Below, in pieces: positions 52,107 through 60,997 of a stretch of DNA of 64,000 bases (within the stretch, counting starts at the first letter, position 1; each line of letters opens with the position of its first letter). Position numbers and translations under genes: made by a program. The notes under the pieces are model-generated. The model did no database searches and was not told the DNA's origin. It worked only from the letters and a program-made list of their open reading frames with translations. This DNA comes from Aeromicrobium senzhongii. Its GTDB lineage: Bacteria; Actinomycetota; Actinomycetes; Propionibacteriales; Nocardioidaceae. Where the stretch lies: positions 496,001-560,000 of the forward strand of contig NZ_CP060587.1 in the NCBI RefSeq assembly GCF_014334735.1, written 5' to 3'.

Positions 52107-53291
52107 ATGACCGAGGCCTTCGTCTACGAGGCGGTGAGGACGCCGCGCGGTCGCGTGCGGCGCGACGGCGGAACGCTCGCCGGCGTGCCCGCCCACGAGC
52201 TGCTCGCCCAGCTGCTGCGCGAGCTCGAGCGACGCGACCTGCCGCTCGACGCCGTCGAGGACGTCGTCATCGGCGTCAGCACGGCCCACGGCGAACAGGC
52301 CGCCGACCTGGGTCGCGTCGCAGTCATGGCCGCCGGGTGGCCGGACGCGATCCCCGCCGGCGTCGTGTCGCGGATGTGCTGCTCGGGCCTGGACGCGATC
52401 GCCACGGCCTCGGCCCAGGTGCGGTCCGGGATGCTCGACGTGGTGGTGGCCGGTGGCGCCGAGTCGATGTCGCGTGTGCCGATGATGAGCGACAAGCCGG
52501 CGTTCGCCTTCGAGCCCGGCATCGGTGGGACGACCGGCTTCGTGACGATCGGCGTGTCGGCGGACCTGACCGCCGCCAAGCACGGCTTCTCCCGCGAGGA
52601 GCTGGACGCCTGGGCCGTCCGCTCGCACCGGCGCTCCGCCGCCGCCACGTGGGACTCCGTCGTGCCCGTGACCCAGGGCGGCGAGACCGTCCTGGCGCAG
52701 GACGAGGGCGCCCGCGCCGACACGACCCCCGAGTCCCTCGCGGGCCTCGCCCCGCTGTTCGGCGACGACCCGCTCTGGTCGCGCGTCGAGGAGCGGTTCC
52801 CCGGCTTCGAGCGACCGGCGCAGGGACTGCACACCGTCGGCACCGCCCCGCAGCTGTGCGACGGCGCCTCGGCCTCCGTCATCGGTTCGGCCGCCGCCGA
52901 GCACGTCCTCGGCCGTGCCCCGCGCGGCCGCATCGCGGGCTGGGCGCACACCGCCGTCCGCTCGCCCGGCCTGGACGGCACCGTCGCCGCGGCCCGGCTG
53001 GCGCTGGAGCGGGCCGGCATCGACATCTCCGACGTCGCCGTCGCGGAGTTCAACGAGTCCTTCTCGGTCACGCCGCTGCTGCTGACCCGTGAGCTGCGCC
53101 TCGACCCCGAGCGCGTCAACATCCAAGGTGGCGCCGTCTCCGTGGGCCACCCGCTGGCCGCCAGCGGCGGCATCCTGCTGGCGAACGCCCTGGACCTGCT
53201 GGAGCGTCGCGGCGGGGGATACGCCCTGCTCGTCATCCCCGCGGCCCTCGGCGTCTCGATGGCCGTCGTCGTCGAAGGACTGGCGTCATGA
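52107..53291 (+). CDS. Thiolase-family protein lacking the C-terminal cysteine
   Basis: A 394-residue thiolase fold. The nucleophile Cys is at about 91 in SRMCCSGL. NIQGGAVSVGHPLAASGG carries the His. At the place of the usual CxG motif it reads LLVIPAALGVSMAVV, so the second catalytic cysteine is absent. It may work as a specialised degradative thiolase with another base, or as a synthase-like enzyme. It overlaps the downstream reductase by four bases. Confidence 0.86.
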   Translation: MTEAFVYEAVRTPRGRVRRDGGTLAGVPAHELLAQLLRELERRDLPLDAVEDVVIGVSTAHGEQAADLGRVAVMAAGWPDAIPAGVVSRMCCSGLDAIATASAQVRSGMLDVVVAGGAESMSRVPMMSDKPAFAFEPGIGGTTGFVTIGVSADLTAAKHGFSREELDAWAVRSHRRSAAATWDSVVPVTQGGETVLAQDEGARADTTPESLAGLAPLFGDDPLWSRVEERFPGFERPAQGLHTVGTAPQLCDGASASVIGSAAAEHVLGRAPRGRIAGWAHTAVRSPGLDGTVAAARLALERAGIDISDVAVAEFNESFSVTPLLLTRELRLDPERVNIQGGAVSVGHPLAASGGILLANALDLLERRGGGYALLVIPAALGVSMAVVVEGLAS

Positions 53292-54355
53292 CCTACCGCG
53301 TCGTCCAGTGGGCGACCGGTGCCATGGGGACGGCGATCCTGCGGACGATGCTGGACCACCCGGGTGTCGAGGTGGTCGGGACGTACGTCTACGGCGCCGC
53401 CAAGGCCGGCCGTGACGTCGGCGACCTCGCCCGCCGGGACGCGACCGGCGTGCTGGCGACCTCGGACATCGACGAGATCCTCGCCCTCGACGCCGACGTG
53501 GTCGTCCATGCCGGCCGCATCGGCCCGTACGGCGCCCACGACGACGAGATCGTCGCCCTGCTCGAGTCGGGCAAGAACGTGCTCAGCATCAACGGCTACA
53601 CCGATCCGTTCGTCCACCCGGGCCCGCGGCTGGACCGGCTCCGGGCCGCGGCCGAGCGTGGCGGCGTCACCCTCATGGGGGTCGGGCTCAATCCCGGGTT
53701 CATCGGTGAGCAGGTCGCCGTCCTCGCCACGGGCGTGTGCGCCTCGGTCGACCACATCGAGGTCGTCGAGATGGCCGACGCCCGCCTGGTGCAGGACCCC
53801 GAGTACCTGTTCGGCGCCCTCGGCTTCGGTGCGGCGCTGGACGAGCACGACCCGAACGATCCCTCCTGGGGCCCGGTCGGCGCGCTGAACGGCATGTACG
53901 AGGAGGTCCTCGGAGCGATGGCGCACCACCTCGGCCTGACGATCGACGAGGTCATCAGCGACCACGTGTGCCATCCGGCCGGGTCCGACCTCACGGTCGC
54001 CGCCGGCGTGATCCCGCAGGGGACCGTCGGGCACACGAACTGGCGCTGGCACGCGATGGTCGACGGCACCCCCCGGCTGACGATGTCGATCCACTGGTTC
54101 GTCGAGACCGCGCACCTGCCCGAGCCCGAGCCGCCGCTGTGGCGGGTCAACATCACGGGGCACCCCGGCGTGAAGATCGCGATGGAGCTCGAGAAGCACC
54201 CCGCCGACCGCAGCCGCATGGGCGCCGAGCAGTACGCCGTGGCGGGGCAGGTCATCAACGCCGTGCCGCACGTGGTCGCCGCTGAGCCGGGTCTGATGAT
54301 CCGGCCCGTCGCGACGCCGGCGCGGGCCGACTACGCGACGTTCCGGCCGCGCTGA
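53288..54355 (+). CDS. DapB-like NAD(P)-dependent dehydrogenase
   Basis: A 355-residue Rossmann protein. The N-terminal VVQWATGAMGTAILR nucleotide loop and VVGTYVYGAAKAGRDVG match the dihydrodipicolinate reductase N-terminal family, including 2,4-diaminopentanoate dehydrogenase-like proteins. The second half has a long alpha/beta domain with LNPGFIGEQVAVL. It is far longer than DapB (about 250). Similar genes occur in actinobacterial lipid and terpenoid catabolic clusters, with no proven role. It is coupled to the thiolase at 52107. Confidence 0.78.
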   Translation: MTYRVVQWATGAMGTAILRTMLDHPGVEVVGTYVYGAAKAGRDVGDLARRDATGVLATSDIDEILALDADVVVHAGRIGPYGAHDDEIVALLESGKNVLSINGYTDPFVHPGPRLDRLRAAAERGGVTLMGVGLNPGFIGEQVAVLATGVCASVDHIEVVEMADARLVQDPEYLFGALGFGAALDEHDPNDPSWGPVGALNGMYEEVLGAMAHHLGLTIDEVISDHVCHPAGSDLTVAAGVIPQGTVGHTNWRWHAMVDGTPRLTMSIHWFVETAHLPEPEPPLWRVNITGHPGVKIAMELEKHPADRSRMGAEQYAVAGQVINAVPHVVAAEPGLMIRPVATPARADYATFRPR

Positions 54356-54395
54356 AGCCCGCTGAAAGAGCTGTTTTCTCAACCCTTCCGTAGCA

Positions 54396-54412
54396 ACTCT
54401 GATAAGTGTAGT
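54396..54412. promoter_or_regulatory. ACT-N11-AGT site 2
   Basis: ACTCTGATAAGTGTAGT lies upstream of the thiolase at 54453. Aligned with site 1, 17 of 26 bases match, including GTAG..ACTCTG. A TAGTGT -10 candidate (54409-54414) overlaps it. Confidence 0.5.
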
Positions 54413-54452
54413 GTGATCAACGACGCGTGAGTGCGCGTCAGAGAGGTGGATC

Positions 54453-55673
54453 ATGACCAAGTCGCCGAACGTCTGGGTGCTCGGTGGGTACCAGACCGAT
54501 TTCGCTCGCAACTTCCATCGCGAGGGCAAGGACTTCGCCGATCTCGCGACCGAGGTCGTCGACGGCACGCTGGCCGCCTCCGGGCTCGACGCCGAGGAGA
54601 TCGGCGTCGTCCACGTCGGCAATGCCTTCGGCCAGCTCTTCGCCGGTCAGGGGCAGCTCGGCGCGTTGCCCGCGACCGTCAACCCCGGCCTGTGGGGCAC
54701 CCCCTCCTCCCGCCACGAGGCCGCCTGCGCCTCGGGCAGCATCGCGGTCCTGGCGGCGATGGCCGACCTGCGCGCCGGCAACTACGACACCGCGCTCGTC
54801 GTCGGCATCGAGCTGGAGAAGACCGTCAGCGGAGACCAGGCGGCCCACCACCTCGGTGCCGCGGCCTGGGCCGGGCACGAGGGCGAGGACGCCACGTTCA
54901 TGTGGCCCTACATGTTCAGCCAGGTCGCCGAGGAGTACGACCGCCGCTACGGCATCGACCAGGCGCACCTGAGCCGGATCGCCGAGATCAACTTCGCCAA
55001 CGCGAAGCTCAACCCCAACGCGCAGACCCGCGGCTGGGACGTGCCCGACCTCGGTCCGGCCGGCGACCCCGCCCTCAACCCGCCGGTCGACGGCCGCGTC
55101 CGCCGCTTCGACTGCAGCCAGATCACCGACGGCGGCTCCGGCATCGTGCTGGTGTCCGACGAGTTCCTGGTCCGCCACCCCGACCTGCGCCCCATGGCGC
55201 GCATCGCGGGCTGGGGCCACCAGACCGTCGGCCTGGGCCTGCAGCAGAAGCTGGACCACTCGGCGGACCAGCCCTACGTCATGCCGCACCTGCGCCGTGC
55301 CGTCCTCGACGCGTTCGACCGTGCGCAGATCGGGCTCGACGACCTCGACGCGCTCGAGACGCACGACTGCTTCACGCCCAGCGAGTACATCGCGATCGAC
55401 CACATCGGCCTCACCGAGCCCGGCGAGTCGTGGAAGGCGATCGAGAACGGCGACATCGAGATCGGCGGTCGCCTGCCCATCAACCCCAGCGGCGGCCTGA
55501 TCGGCGGCGGACACCCCGTCGGTGCCTCCGGCATCCGGATGGTGCTGGACGCGACCAAGCAGGTCACCGGTACCGCCGGCGGCTACCAGGTCGACGGCGC
55601 CGACACCGTGGGCACGCTCAACTTCGGCGGCAGCACCGCCACCACCGTCAGCTTCGTCGTGACGGCCAACTGA
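54453..55673 (+). CDS. SCP-x-like thiolase/acetyl-CoA acetyltransferase
   Basis: A 406-residue SCP-x-type thiolase. The nucleophile Cys is about 92 in HEAACASGS. The C-terminal part has INPSGGLIGGGHPVGASG with His. The region of the second Cys reads TLNFGGSTATTVSF with no cysteine. Such thiolases in actinobacteria act on bulky acyl-CoA, for example steroid side chains. It has a good GAGAGG ribosome site. The oxygenase gene follows after 33 bases, probably in one operon. Confidence 0.87.
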   Translation: MTKSPNVWVLGGYQTDFARNFHREGKDFADLATEVVDGTLAASGLDAEEIGVVHVGNAFGQLFAGQGQLGALPATVNPGLWGTPSSRHEAACASGSIAVLAAMADLRAGNYDTALVVGIELEKTVSGDQAAHHLGAAAWAGHEGEDATFMWPYMFSQVAEEYDRRYGIDQAHLSRIAEINFANAKLNPNAQTRGWDVPDLGPAGDPALNPPVDGRVRRFDCSQITDGGSGIVLVSDEFLVRHPDLRPMARIAGWGHQTVGLGLQQKLDHSADQPYVMPHLRRAVLDAFDRAQIGLDDLDALETHDCFTPSEYIAIDHIGLTEPGESWKAIENGDIEIGGRLPINPSGGLIGGGHPVGASGIRMVLDATKQVTGTAGGYQVDGADTVGTLNFGGSTATTVSFVVTAN

Positions 55674-55706
55674 CCTTCTGACTTCATACGTACGAGAGGA
55701 ACCTCC

Positions 55707-57224
55707 ATGGATCTGGAACTGGTGGGCAAGCTGCTGTCGACGCTGCCCGAGGACGACGACCACCCCTACCGCACCGGCCCCTGGCGCCCGCAGACCAACG
55801 AGTGGGTCGCCGACGACCTGGAAGTCGTCGAGGGTCAGGTCCCCGCCGACCTCGACGGCGTCTACCTGCGCAACACCGAGAACCCGATGCACCCGTCGTT
55901 GAAGAACTACCACCCGTTCGACGGTGACGGCATGATCCACGTCGTCGGCTTCCGCGACGGAAAGGCGTTCTACCGCAACCGGATGATCCGCACCGACGGC
56001 TACCTCGCCGAGCAGGAGGCCGGGCAGTCGCTGTGGGCCGGCCTGGCCGAGCGACCCCAGATCGCGTTGCGTGAGGACGGCTGGGGCGCCCGTCGGCAGA
56101 TGAAGGATGCGTCCAGCACCGACGTGGTCGTGCACCGGGGCGTGGCGCTGAGCACGTTCTACCAGTGCGGCGACATGTACCGGATCGACCCGTTCTCGGC
56201 CCAGACGCTGGGCAAGGAGAGCTGGAACGGACACTTCCCGTTCGACTGGGGCGTCTCGGCGCACCCGAAGGTCGACGACCGGACCGGCGAGATGATGTTC
56301 TTCAACTACAGCAAGGAGGCGCCGTACATGAAGTACGGCGTCGTTGACGACAAGAACGACCTCGTCCACTACGTCGACATCCCGCTGCCGGGCCCGCGTC
56401 TGCCGCACGACATGGCGTTCACGGAGAACTACGCGATCCTCAACGACATGCCGCTGTTCTGGGACCCGGAGGCGCTCAAGCAGAACGCCCACGTGGCCCG
56501 CTGGCACCGCGACATGCCGGCCCGGTTCGCGGTCATCCCGCGCCGTGGTCAGACCAAGGACATCATGTGGTTCGAGGCCGAGTCGACCTACGTCCTGCAC
56601 TTCACCAACGCCTACGAGGAGGGTGACGAGGTCGTGCTGGAGGGCTACTTCCAGACCGACCCCGAGCCGTCCGACAACGGCACCGGCACGAAGTGGGAGC
56701 GGGCGTTCCGCTTCCTGGCGCAGGACCGGATGGAGACCCGCCTGCACCGGTGGCGCTTCAACCTCAAGACCGGCCTGACGAAGGAGGAGCGCCTCACCGA
56801 CACGGTGTCCGAGTTCGGCATGATCAACGGCTCGTACGGTGGCGTGAAGCACCGCTACTCCTACTCGGCCACGAACAAGCCGGGCTGGTTCCTGTTCAAC
56901 GGTCTGGTCAAGCACGACTCGTGGACCGGCGCGGAGGAGACGTTCTCCTTCGGTGACGGCGTCTACGGCAGTGAGACCGCGATGGCGCCGCGCGTGGGCT
57001 CGACGTCCGAGGACGACGGCTACCTGGTCACCTTGATCTCGGACATGAACGCCGATGCGTCCTACGCCGTGGTGTTCGACGCCGCGCGGCTCTCGGACGG
57101 GCCCGTCTGCAAGCTCAAGCTGCCCGAGCGCATCTCCAGCGGGACGCACTCGACGTGGTGTGCCGGCGAGGAGCTGCGCCGCTGGCAGACGGAGGACTCC
57201 GCGGCGACCGCCGTCGGCCTCTGA
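55707..57224 (+). CDS. Carotenoid-cleavage/lignostilbene-type dioxygenase
   Basis: A 505-residue RPE65/carotenoid oxygenase family enzyme. The four iron-ligand histidines are visible at about 186 (SAHPK), 234 (LPHDM), 298 (YVLHFT) and 481 (GTHSTW). The N-terminal family features DLDGVYLRNTENP and HPFDGDGMIHVV are present, and length is normal. The family cleaves conjugated C=C bonds in carotenoids, stilbenes and phenylpropenes such as isoeugenol, giving aldehydes or ketones. Being in an acyl-CoA catabolic block suggests it starts breakdown of an unsaturated or aromatic substrate. GAGAGG precedes the ATG. Confidence 0.9.
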   Translation: MDLELVGKLLSTLPEDDDHPYRTGPWRPQTNEWVADDLEVVEGQVPADLDGVYLRNTENPMHPSLKNYHPFDGDGMIHVVGFRDGKAFYRNRMIRTDGYLAEQEAGQSLWAGLAERPQIALREDGWGARRQMKDASSTDVVVHRGVALSTFYQCGDMYRIDPFSAQTLGKESWNGHFPFDWGVSAHPKVDDRTGEMMFFNYSKEAPYMKYGVVDDKNDLVHYVDIPLPGPRLPHDMAFTENYAILNDMPLFWDPEALKQNAHVARWHRDMPARFAVIPRRGQTKDIMWFEAESTYVLHFTNAYEEGDEVVLEGYFQTDPEPSDNGTGTKWERAFRFLAQDRMETRLHRWRFNLKTGLTKEERLTDTVSEFGMINGSYGGVKHRYSYSATNKPGWFLFNGLVKHDSWTGAEETFSFGDGVYGSETAMAPRVGSTSEDDGYLVTLISDMNADASYAVVFDAARLSDGPVCKLKLPERISSGTHSTWCAGEELRRWQTEDSAATAVGL

Positions 57225-57238
57225 GACGATTGAAGAGC

Positions 57239-57274
57239 GAAGCCCGCCATTCCTGCGAGAGGATGGCGGGCTTC
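57239..57274. terminator. Terminator after the oxygenase gene
   Basis: The 12-bp perfect stem GAAGCCCGCCAT / ATGGCGGGCTTC with a 12-base loop, followed by GTCTTT, lies between convergent genes. Confidence 0.82.
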
Positions 57275-57297
57275 GTCTTTCCCCGGGACCGGCCCCG

Positions 57298-57394
57298 GAC
57301 CTCCCCGCAGCCCGAGATCTGCTCCCCTTCCGACCTTTCGTCCGGGTTGAAAGGTGGATTCAGGAGCAAATCTCGGGACGGGGGGAGGGGGGTC
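57298..57394. repeat. Long imperfect inverted repeat (REP-like) between convergent genes
   Basis: The outer arms run CTCCCC...CCCGAGATCTGCTCC and GGAGCAAATCTCGGG...GGGGGAG, with the inner 15-base block mismatching at one position. A second inner hairpin (CGACCTTTC / GAAAGGTGG) lies at 57331-57357. Together they can fold into one stem of about 97 nt. It lies beside an ordinary terminator, so it may be a dispersed intergenic palindrome. Confidence 0.6.
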
Positions 57395-58340
57395 AGCGCG
57401 GCTGCAGCGTTCGCGCGGCGAAGCGCTCGCCGGCCGCGCGGTACTCGGTCTCCAGGCGGTCGACGACGGTGGCGACGGGCTCGACGGCGCGGATGGTCTG
57501 CAGGCCCTGGCCGGCGGCCCACAGATCCTTCCAGCGTGCTCCTGCGCCGGCGGTCGAGTCGTAGTCGCGCTCGGCCGGACCGACCATGGCGTCCGGGTCG
57601 TAGCCGTTGGCCACCAGGCTCGGCCGCAGCCACGACGCGGGGGTGCCGGTGACGCCCGAGCTGACGATCAGGTCGTCCGGGCCGTGGTCGACGACCATCT
57701 GCTTGTACTCGTCCTGGGCCATGCTCTCCTCGGTGACGAGGAACCGCGTGCCCATGTAGACCAGGTCGGCGCCCGCGGCGATCGCACCGGCGATGCCGGC
57801 TCCGTCGGTCACGCCGCCGCCGACGGTGACGATGCCGTCGAACATCTCGCGCACCGCGGAGATGAACGCGAAGGGCGACAGGTGGCCGGTGTGGCCGCCG
57901 GCGCCGGCCGAGACGCAGGCCAGCCCGTCGACGCCCGCGTCGATCGCCTTGCGCGCGAGCTTGAGGTTCACGACGTCGGCGATGACGGTGCCGCCGTAGG
58001 ACTTCACGACCTCCATGACCGGCAGCGGGGAGCCCAGCGCCGTGATCACGATGTCGGGCTGGTGCTCGGCCACGAGGGCGAGGTCCTCGGGCAGGCGTGC
58101 GTTGCTGCGGTGGGTCACGAGGTTCAGCGCCCAGGGAGCGGCGTCCGGCGAGCCGGCGAGGCGGTCGCGGATCGTGCCCATCCAGGTGTCGAGCTCCTCG
58201 GCGGTCCGGCAGTTCGGGCTGGGGAAGGAGCCCACGACGCCGGCCTCGCAGGCCGCGACGACGAGGTCGGGGCCGGAGATCAGGAACATGGGCGCCGCCA
58301 CGACGGGCAGCCGGAGGCGGTCGAGCAGGGTGTCGGTCAT
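57393..58340 (-). CDS. Nitronate monooxygenase-like flavoprotein (2-nitropropane dioxygenase family)
   Basis: A 315-residue TIM-barrel FMN protein. Starts LPVVAAPMFLISGPDLVVAACEAGVVGSFP. Family blocks include ADVVNLKLARKAIDAGVDGLACVSAGAGGHTG and TVGGGVTDGAGIAGAIAAGADLVYMGTRF with the FMN phosphate-binding loop. Members oxidise nitronates or reduce enoyl-type and quinone substrates. The ATG at 58340 has AGAGAAG upstream. It follows the crotonase gene at 58346 on the same strand. Confidence 0.85.
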   Translation of the reverse strand: MTDTLLDRLRLPVVAAPMFLISGPDLVVAACEAGVVGSFPSPNCRTAEELDTWMGTIRDRLAGSPDAAPWALNLVTHRSNARLPEDLALVAEHQPDIVITALGSPLPVMEVVKSYGGTVIADVVNLKLARKAIDAGVDGLACVSAGAGGHTGHLSPFAFISAVREMFDGIVTVGGGVTDGAGIAGAIAAGADLVYMGTRFLVTEESMAQDEYKQMVVDHGPDDLIVSSGVTGTPASWLRPSLVANGYDPDAMVGPAERDYDSTAGAGARWKDLWAAGQGLQTIRAVEPVATVVDRLETEYRAAGERFAARTLQPR

Positions 58341-58345
58341 CGAGG

Positions 58346-59167
58346 TCACTTCTCTTGCGGGTGGGGGATCTGGTCCCGGGACAGTGGGGGGAATCGTGGG
58401 GGACGGCGTTCAAGGAGGCTGGCGAGTCCCTCGCGGAAGTCGGCCGAGCCCAGGACGTCGTCGAGGGTCGCGTCCGCCGACTCGGTGGCGTCGCGGACCC
58501 GATCGAGCCACGGCGCCACGAGATGTGCCTTGATGGTGGCCAACGATGACGGCGCGCACGTGGCCGCGAGCTCCGCAGCGAGGTCCAGGGCGCGCTCGAG
58601 GGGGGCGTCGCTGATCTCATTGACGACACCGAGCCGGTGCGCCTCGACGCCGTCGAAGGTCCGCGCGGTCAGCAGCAGGTCGGCCGCGACGGACTCGCCG
58701 GCCGCGCGGGCCAGCAGGGGCCCCATGCCGTGCATGGGCGGCAGTGCGCGGCGCGCGAAGGCGGTGGTGAAGCGGGTGTCCGGTGCCGTGATTCGCAGGT
58801 CGCACATCAGTGCCTGCGCGAGACCCACGCCGGCGCACATGCCCGAGATCGCGGCGATGACCGGTTTGGGCACCGTGAGCGTGAACCACTCCGGCTGTTC
58901 GATGGTGGCCATCTCGGGGTTGGTGGTCGCGGTGTCGCTGTAGACCTGCAGGGCCTGGGTGTCGGCGCCGGGGCAGAAGGTGCCGCCGGCTCCCGTGACC
59001 ACGATGGCTCGCACGTCCGGATCGGCCGTGAGCTCCTCGAGTGCGCCGAAGTAGGCCCGCTGGAGGGGCACGGTCCAGGCATTGCGCCGGTGCGGCCGGT
59101 TCAAGGTGATGGTGCCGGTCCCGGGTCGGTCGCGCGTCAGCACGATCACGTCCTGCTCTTCACTCAT
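58346..59167 (-). CDS. Crotonase-family enoyl-CoA hydratase/isomerase
   Basis: A 273-residue crotonase. LNRPHRRNAW at the N-terminus, oxyanion loops GTFCPGADTQ and AISGMCAGVGLAQALMCD. The usual second acidic position is replaced by Ala/Arg (FARRALPPMHGMGPLL), so activity is likely isomerase, dehalogenase or otherwise atypical. First gene of a two-gene operon with the flavoprotein, divergent from the ligase at 59300. Confidence 0.82.
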   Translation of the reverse strand: MSEEQDVIVLTRDRPGTGTITLNRPHRRNAWTVPLQRAYFGALEELTADPDVRAIVVTGAGGTFCPGADTQALQVYSDTATTNPEMATIEQPEWFTLTVPKPVIAAISGMCAGVGLAQALMCDLRITAPDTRFTTAFARRALPPMHGMGPLLARAAGESVAADLLLTARTFDGVEAHRLGVVNEISDAPLERALDLAAELAATCAPSSLATIKAHLVAPWLDRVRDATESADATLDDVLGSADFREGLASLLERRPPRFPPLSRDQIPHPQEK

Positions 59168-59253
59168 CGCCCCTCCTCGATTCGTGTGGCTGTTCTTATC
59201 TGACCTTACATGGAATATGGGGCGGTAAGTCCAGTCATAGGTCGAAAAAGGTC

Positions 59254-59292
59254 ACTTCCTATCTAGTAGTTTTCCCGAATCTCAACTAGAAT
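59254..59292 (+). promoter_or_regulatory. ACT-N11-AGT site 3 and leaderless promoter of the ligase operon
   Basis: ACTTCCTATCTAGTAGT (59254-59270) ends 16 bases before a good -10 TAGAAT (59287-59292), so it overlaps the -35 position. The ATG is at 59300, seven bases after the -10, so the ligase mRNA is probably leaderless; no ribosome site is seen. Confidence 0.5.
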
Positions 59293-59299
59293 TCCGGCC

Positions 59300-60997
59300 A
59301 TGGAACTGTTCGATGAGCACCAGCGCCGGGAGTTCGAGGCGCAGGGGTGGTGGACCGGTCGGACCTGGTCCGCCCTGGTGGCGCGGGCCGTGACGGCCAC
59401 TCCCGACGCCGTGGCCGTGGCTGACCCGATCAACCGAGCAGCCGTCATGTCGGGGGAGCCCCGGACCCTCACCTGGACGCAGCTCGATGCCGAGGTCCGC
59501 CGGATCGCCGCCGCGCTGTACGGACTGGGTGTGCGCCGTGGGGACGTGGTCGGGGTCCAGCTGCCCAACGTCGTCGAGCTGCCGCTGACGCTCCTCGCGG
59601 TGGCGCGGCTCGGGGCGATCACGTGTCCCTTCCCGATCCAGTACCGCAGCCACGAGCTGGTCCGCATGTGCGAGCTGGCCGGGGTCGAGGTCTTCGTCTC
59701 GACGACCTCGGCGCTCGGCCGCGACCTGGCCGCCGACGTGGCGGAATTCCGCGCCGACGTCCCCGGGCTGCGGGCCGTCGCCGCCTACGGGCAGCCGGAG
59801 CAGGACGCGCGTCTCGCGTCGCTGACCCGGGCCGACGACGACGTGCGCGCCGAGGCCGACGCCTACGCGTCCGGCCTGGAGTTGGGCTCGGGCGACGCCG
59901 TGACCATCGTCTGGACGTCCGGCACCGAGGGCTTCCCCAAGGGCGTGCCCCGTGCGTACGGCGACTGGGAGGTCCTGGGGACCGCGTGCGTGCAGTCGCC
60001 GCGGCTGGTCGCCGACGACGTGCTGCTGAACCCGTTCCCCATGGTCAACGGCGGTGGGCTCGCCGGGATGTTCGTGCCGTGGCTGCTCACCGGGTGCACC
60101 CTCGTGCAGCACCACCCCTTCGACCTCGACCTGTTCTGCGAGCAGATCGAGCTCCACCGCGTCACGTACACGTGCGCTCCGCCGCCCGTGCTCAACGCCG
60201 TCGTCTCGGGCGCCGGCCCCGACCGTGACCTGTCGTCCCTGCGGGTGGTCTCGTCCGGATCGGCCCCGTTGGCCGGCTGGATGATCGACGCCTGGGAGAA
60301 CGGACGCGGGGTCGAGGTGCTCAACCTGTTCGGCTCGAACGAGGGCGGGATGCTCTTCGCCGAGCCCGAGACGGTGCCGGACCCGGCCCAGCGCGGACGC
60401 CTGTTCCCGCGCTACGGCCGCGAGGGACTGGCCTACCGCACCGACGTGGCCGCGGCGATGTCCGCACGCCTGGTCGACCTGGCAGACGGCTCCGAGATCG
60501 ACACCCCGGGGCGCCCGGGCGAGCTGCGGCTCAAGGGCCCGGCGATCTTCTCGGGCTACCTCGGCCGGGGCCGTGAGGGCTTCGACGAGGACGGCTGGTT
60601 CTGCACCGGCGACGTCTTCGAGATCAGCGCCGAGAACGAGGACCTGCTGGTCCACGTCGATCGCGCCAAGGACCTGATCATCCGCGGTGGCTACAAGATC
60701 TCCGCCGCCGAGATCGAGGCCATCGTCACGTCCGACCCGCGGATCTCCGAGGCCGCGGCCGTCGCCGTGCCGGATCCGGACCTGGGTGAGCGACTGTGTC
60801 TGTTCGTCGTCCCGTCCGGGGACGAGCCGATCGGCCTCGACGAGGTCGTCTCGATCGTCCGCGCCGCGGACGTCGCGAAGTTCAAATGGCCGGAGCGACT
60901 CGAGGTCGTCAGCGCGCTGCCGCGCAATCCGGTGGGCAAGGTGCTCAAGCGTCAGCTGCGTGACCGGCTGAGCGCAACCACGACAGGAGCCAACTGA
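59300..60997 (+). CDS. AMP-forming acyl-CoA ligase
   Basis: A 565-residue ANL enzyme. The P-loop variant is VWTSGTEGFPKG (Glu in place of the second Thr), the A5 region NLFGSNEGGM (Asn-Glu rather than Thr-Glu), hinge AKDLIIRGGYKISAAEIE, and C-terminal lysine motif NPVGKVLKRQL. These deviations set it apart from the other ligases in the window. It overlaps the VOC gene (TGATG). It probably activates an acid released after oxidative cleavage (inference). Confidence 0.86.
   Translation: MELFDEHQRREFEAQGWWTGRTWSALVARAVTATPDAVAVADPINRAAVMSGEPRTLTWTQLDAEVRRIAAALYGLGVRRGDVVGVQLPNVVELPLTLLAVARLGAITCPFPIQYRSHELVRMCELAGVEVFVSTTSALGRDLAADVAEFRADVPGLRAVAAYGQPEQDARLASLTRADDDVRAEADAYASGLELGSGDAVTIVWTSGTEGFPKGVPRAYGDWEVLGTACVQSPRLVADDVLLNPFPMVNGGGLAGMFVPWLLTGCTLVQHHPFDLDLFCEQIELHRVTYTCAPPPVLNAVVSGAGPDRDLSSLRVVSSGSAPLAGWMIDAWENGRGVEVLNLFGSNEGGMLFAEPETVPDPAQRGRLFPRYGREGLAYRTDVAAAMSARLVDLADGSEIDTPGRPGELRLKGPAIFSGYLGRGREGFDEDGWFCTGDVFEISAENEDLLVHVDRAKDLIIRGGYKISAAEIEAIVTSDPRISEAAAVAVPDPDLGERLCLFVVPSGDEPIGLDEVVSIVRAADVAKFKWPERLEVVSALPRNPVGKVLKRQLRDRLSATTTGAN

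Noticed and set aside
54438..57149. 903-codon minus-strand open frame opposite the SCP-x thiolase and oxygenase
   Set aside because: Shadow of two well-supported genes with complete active sites.
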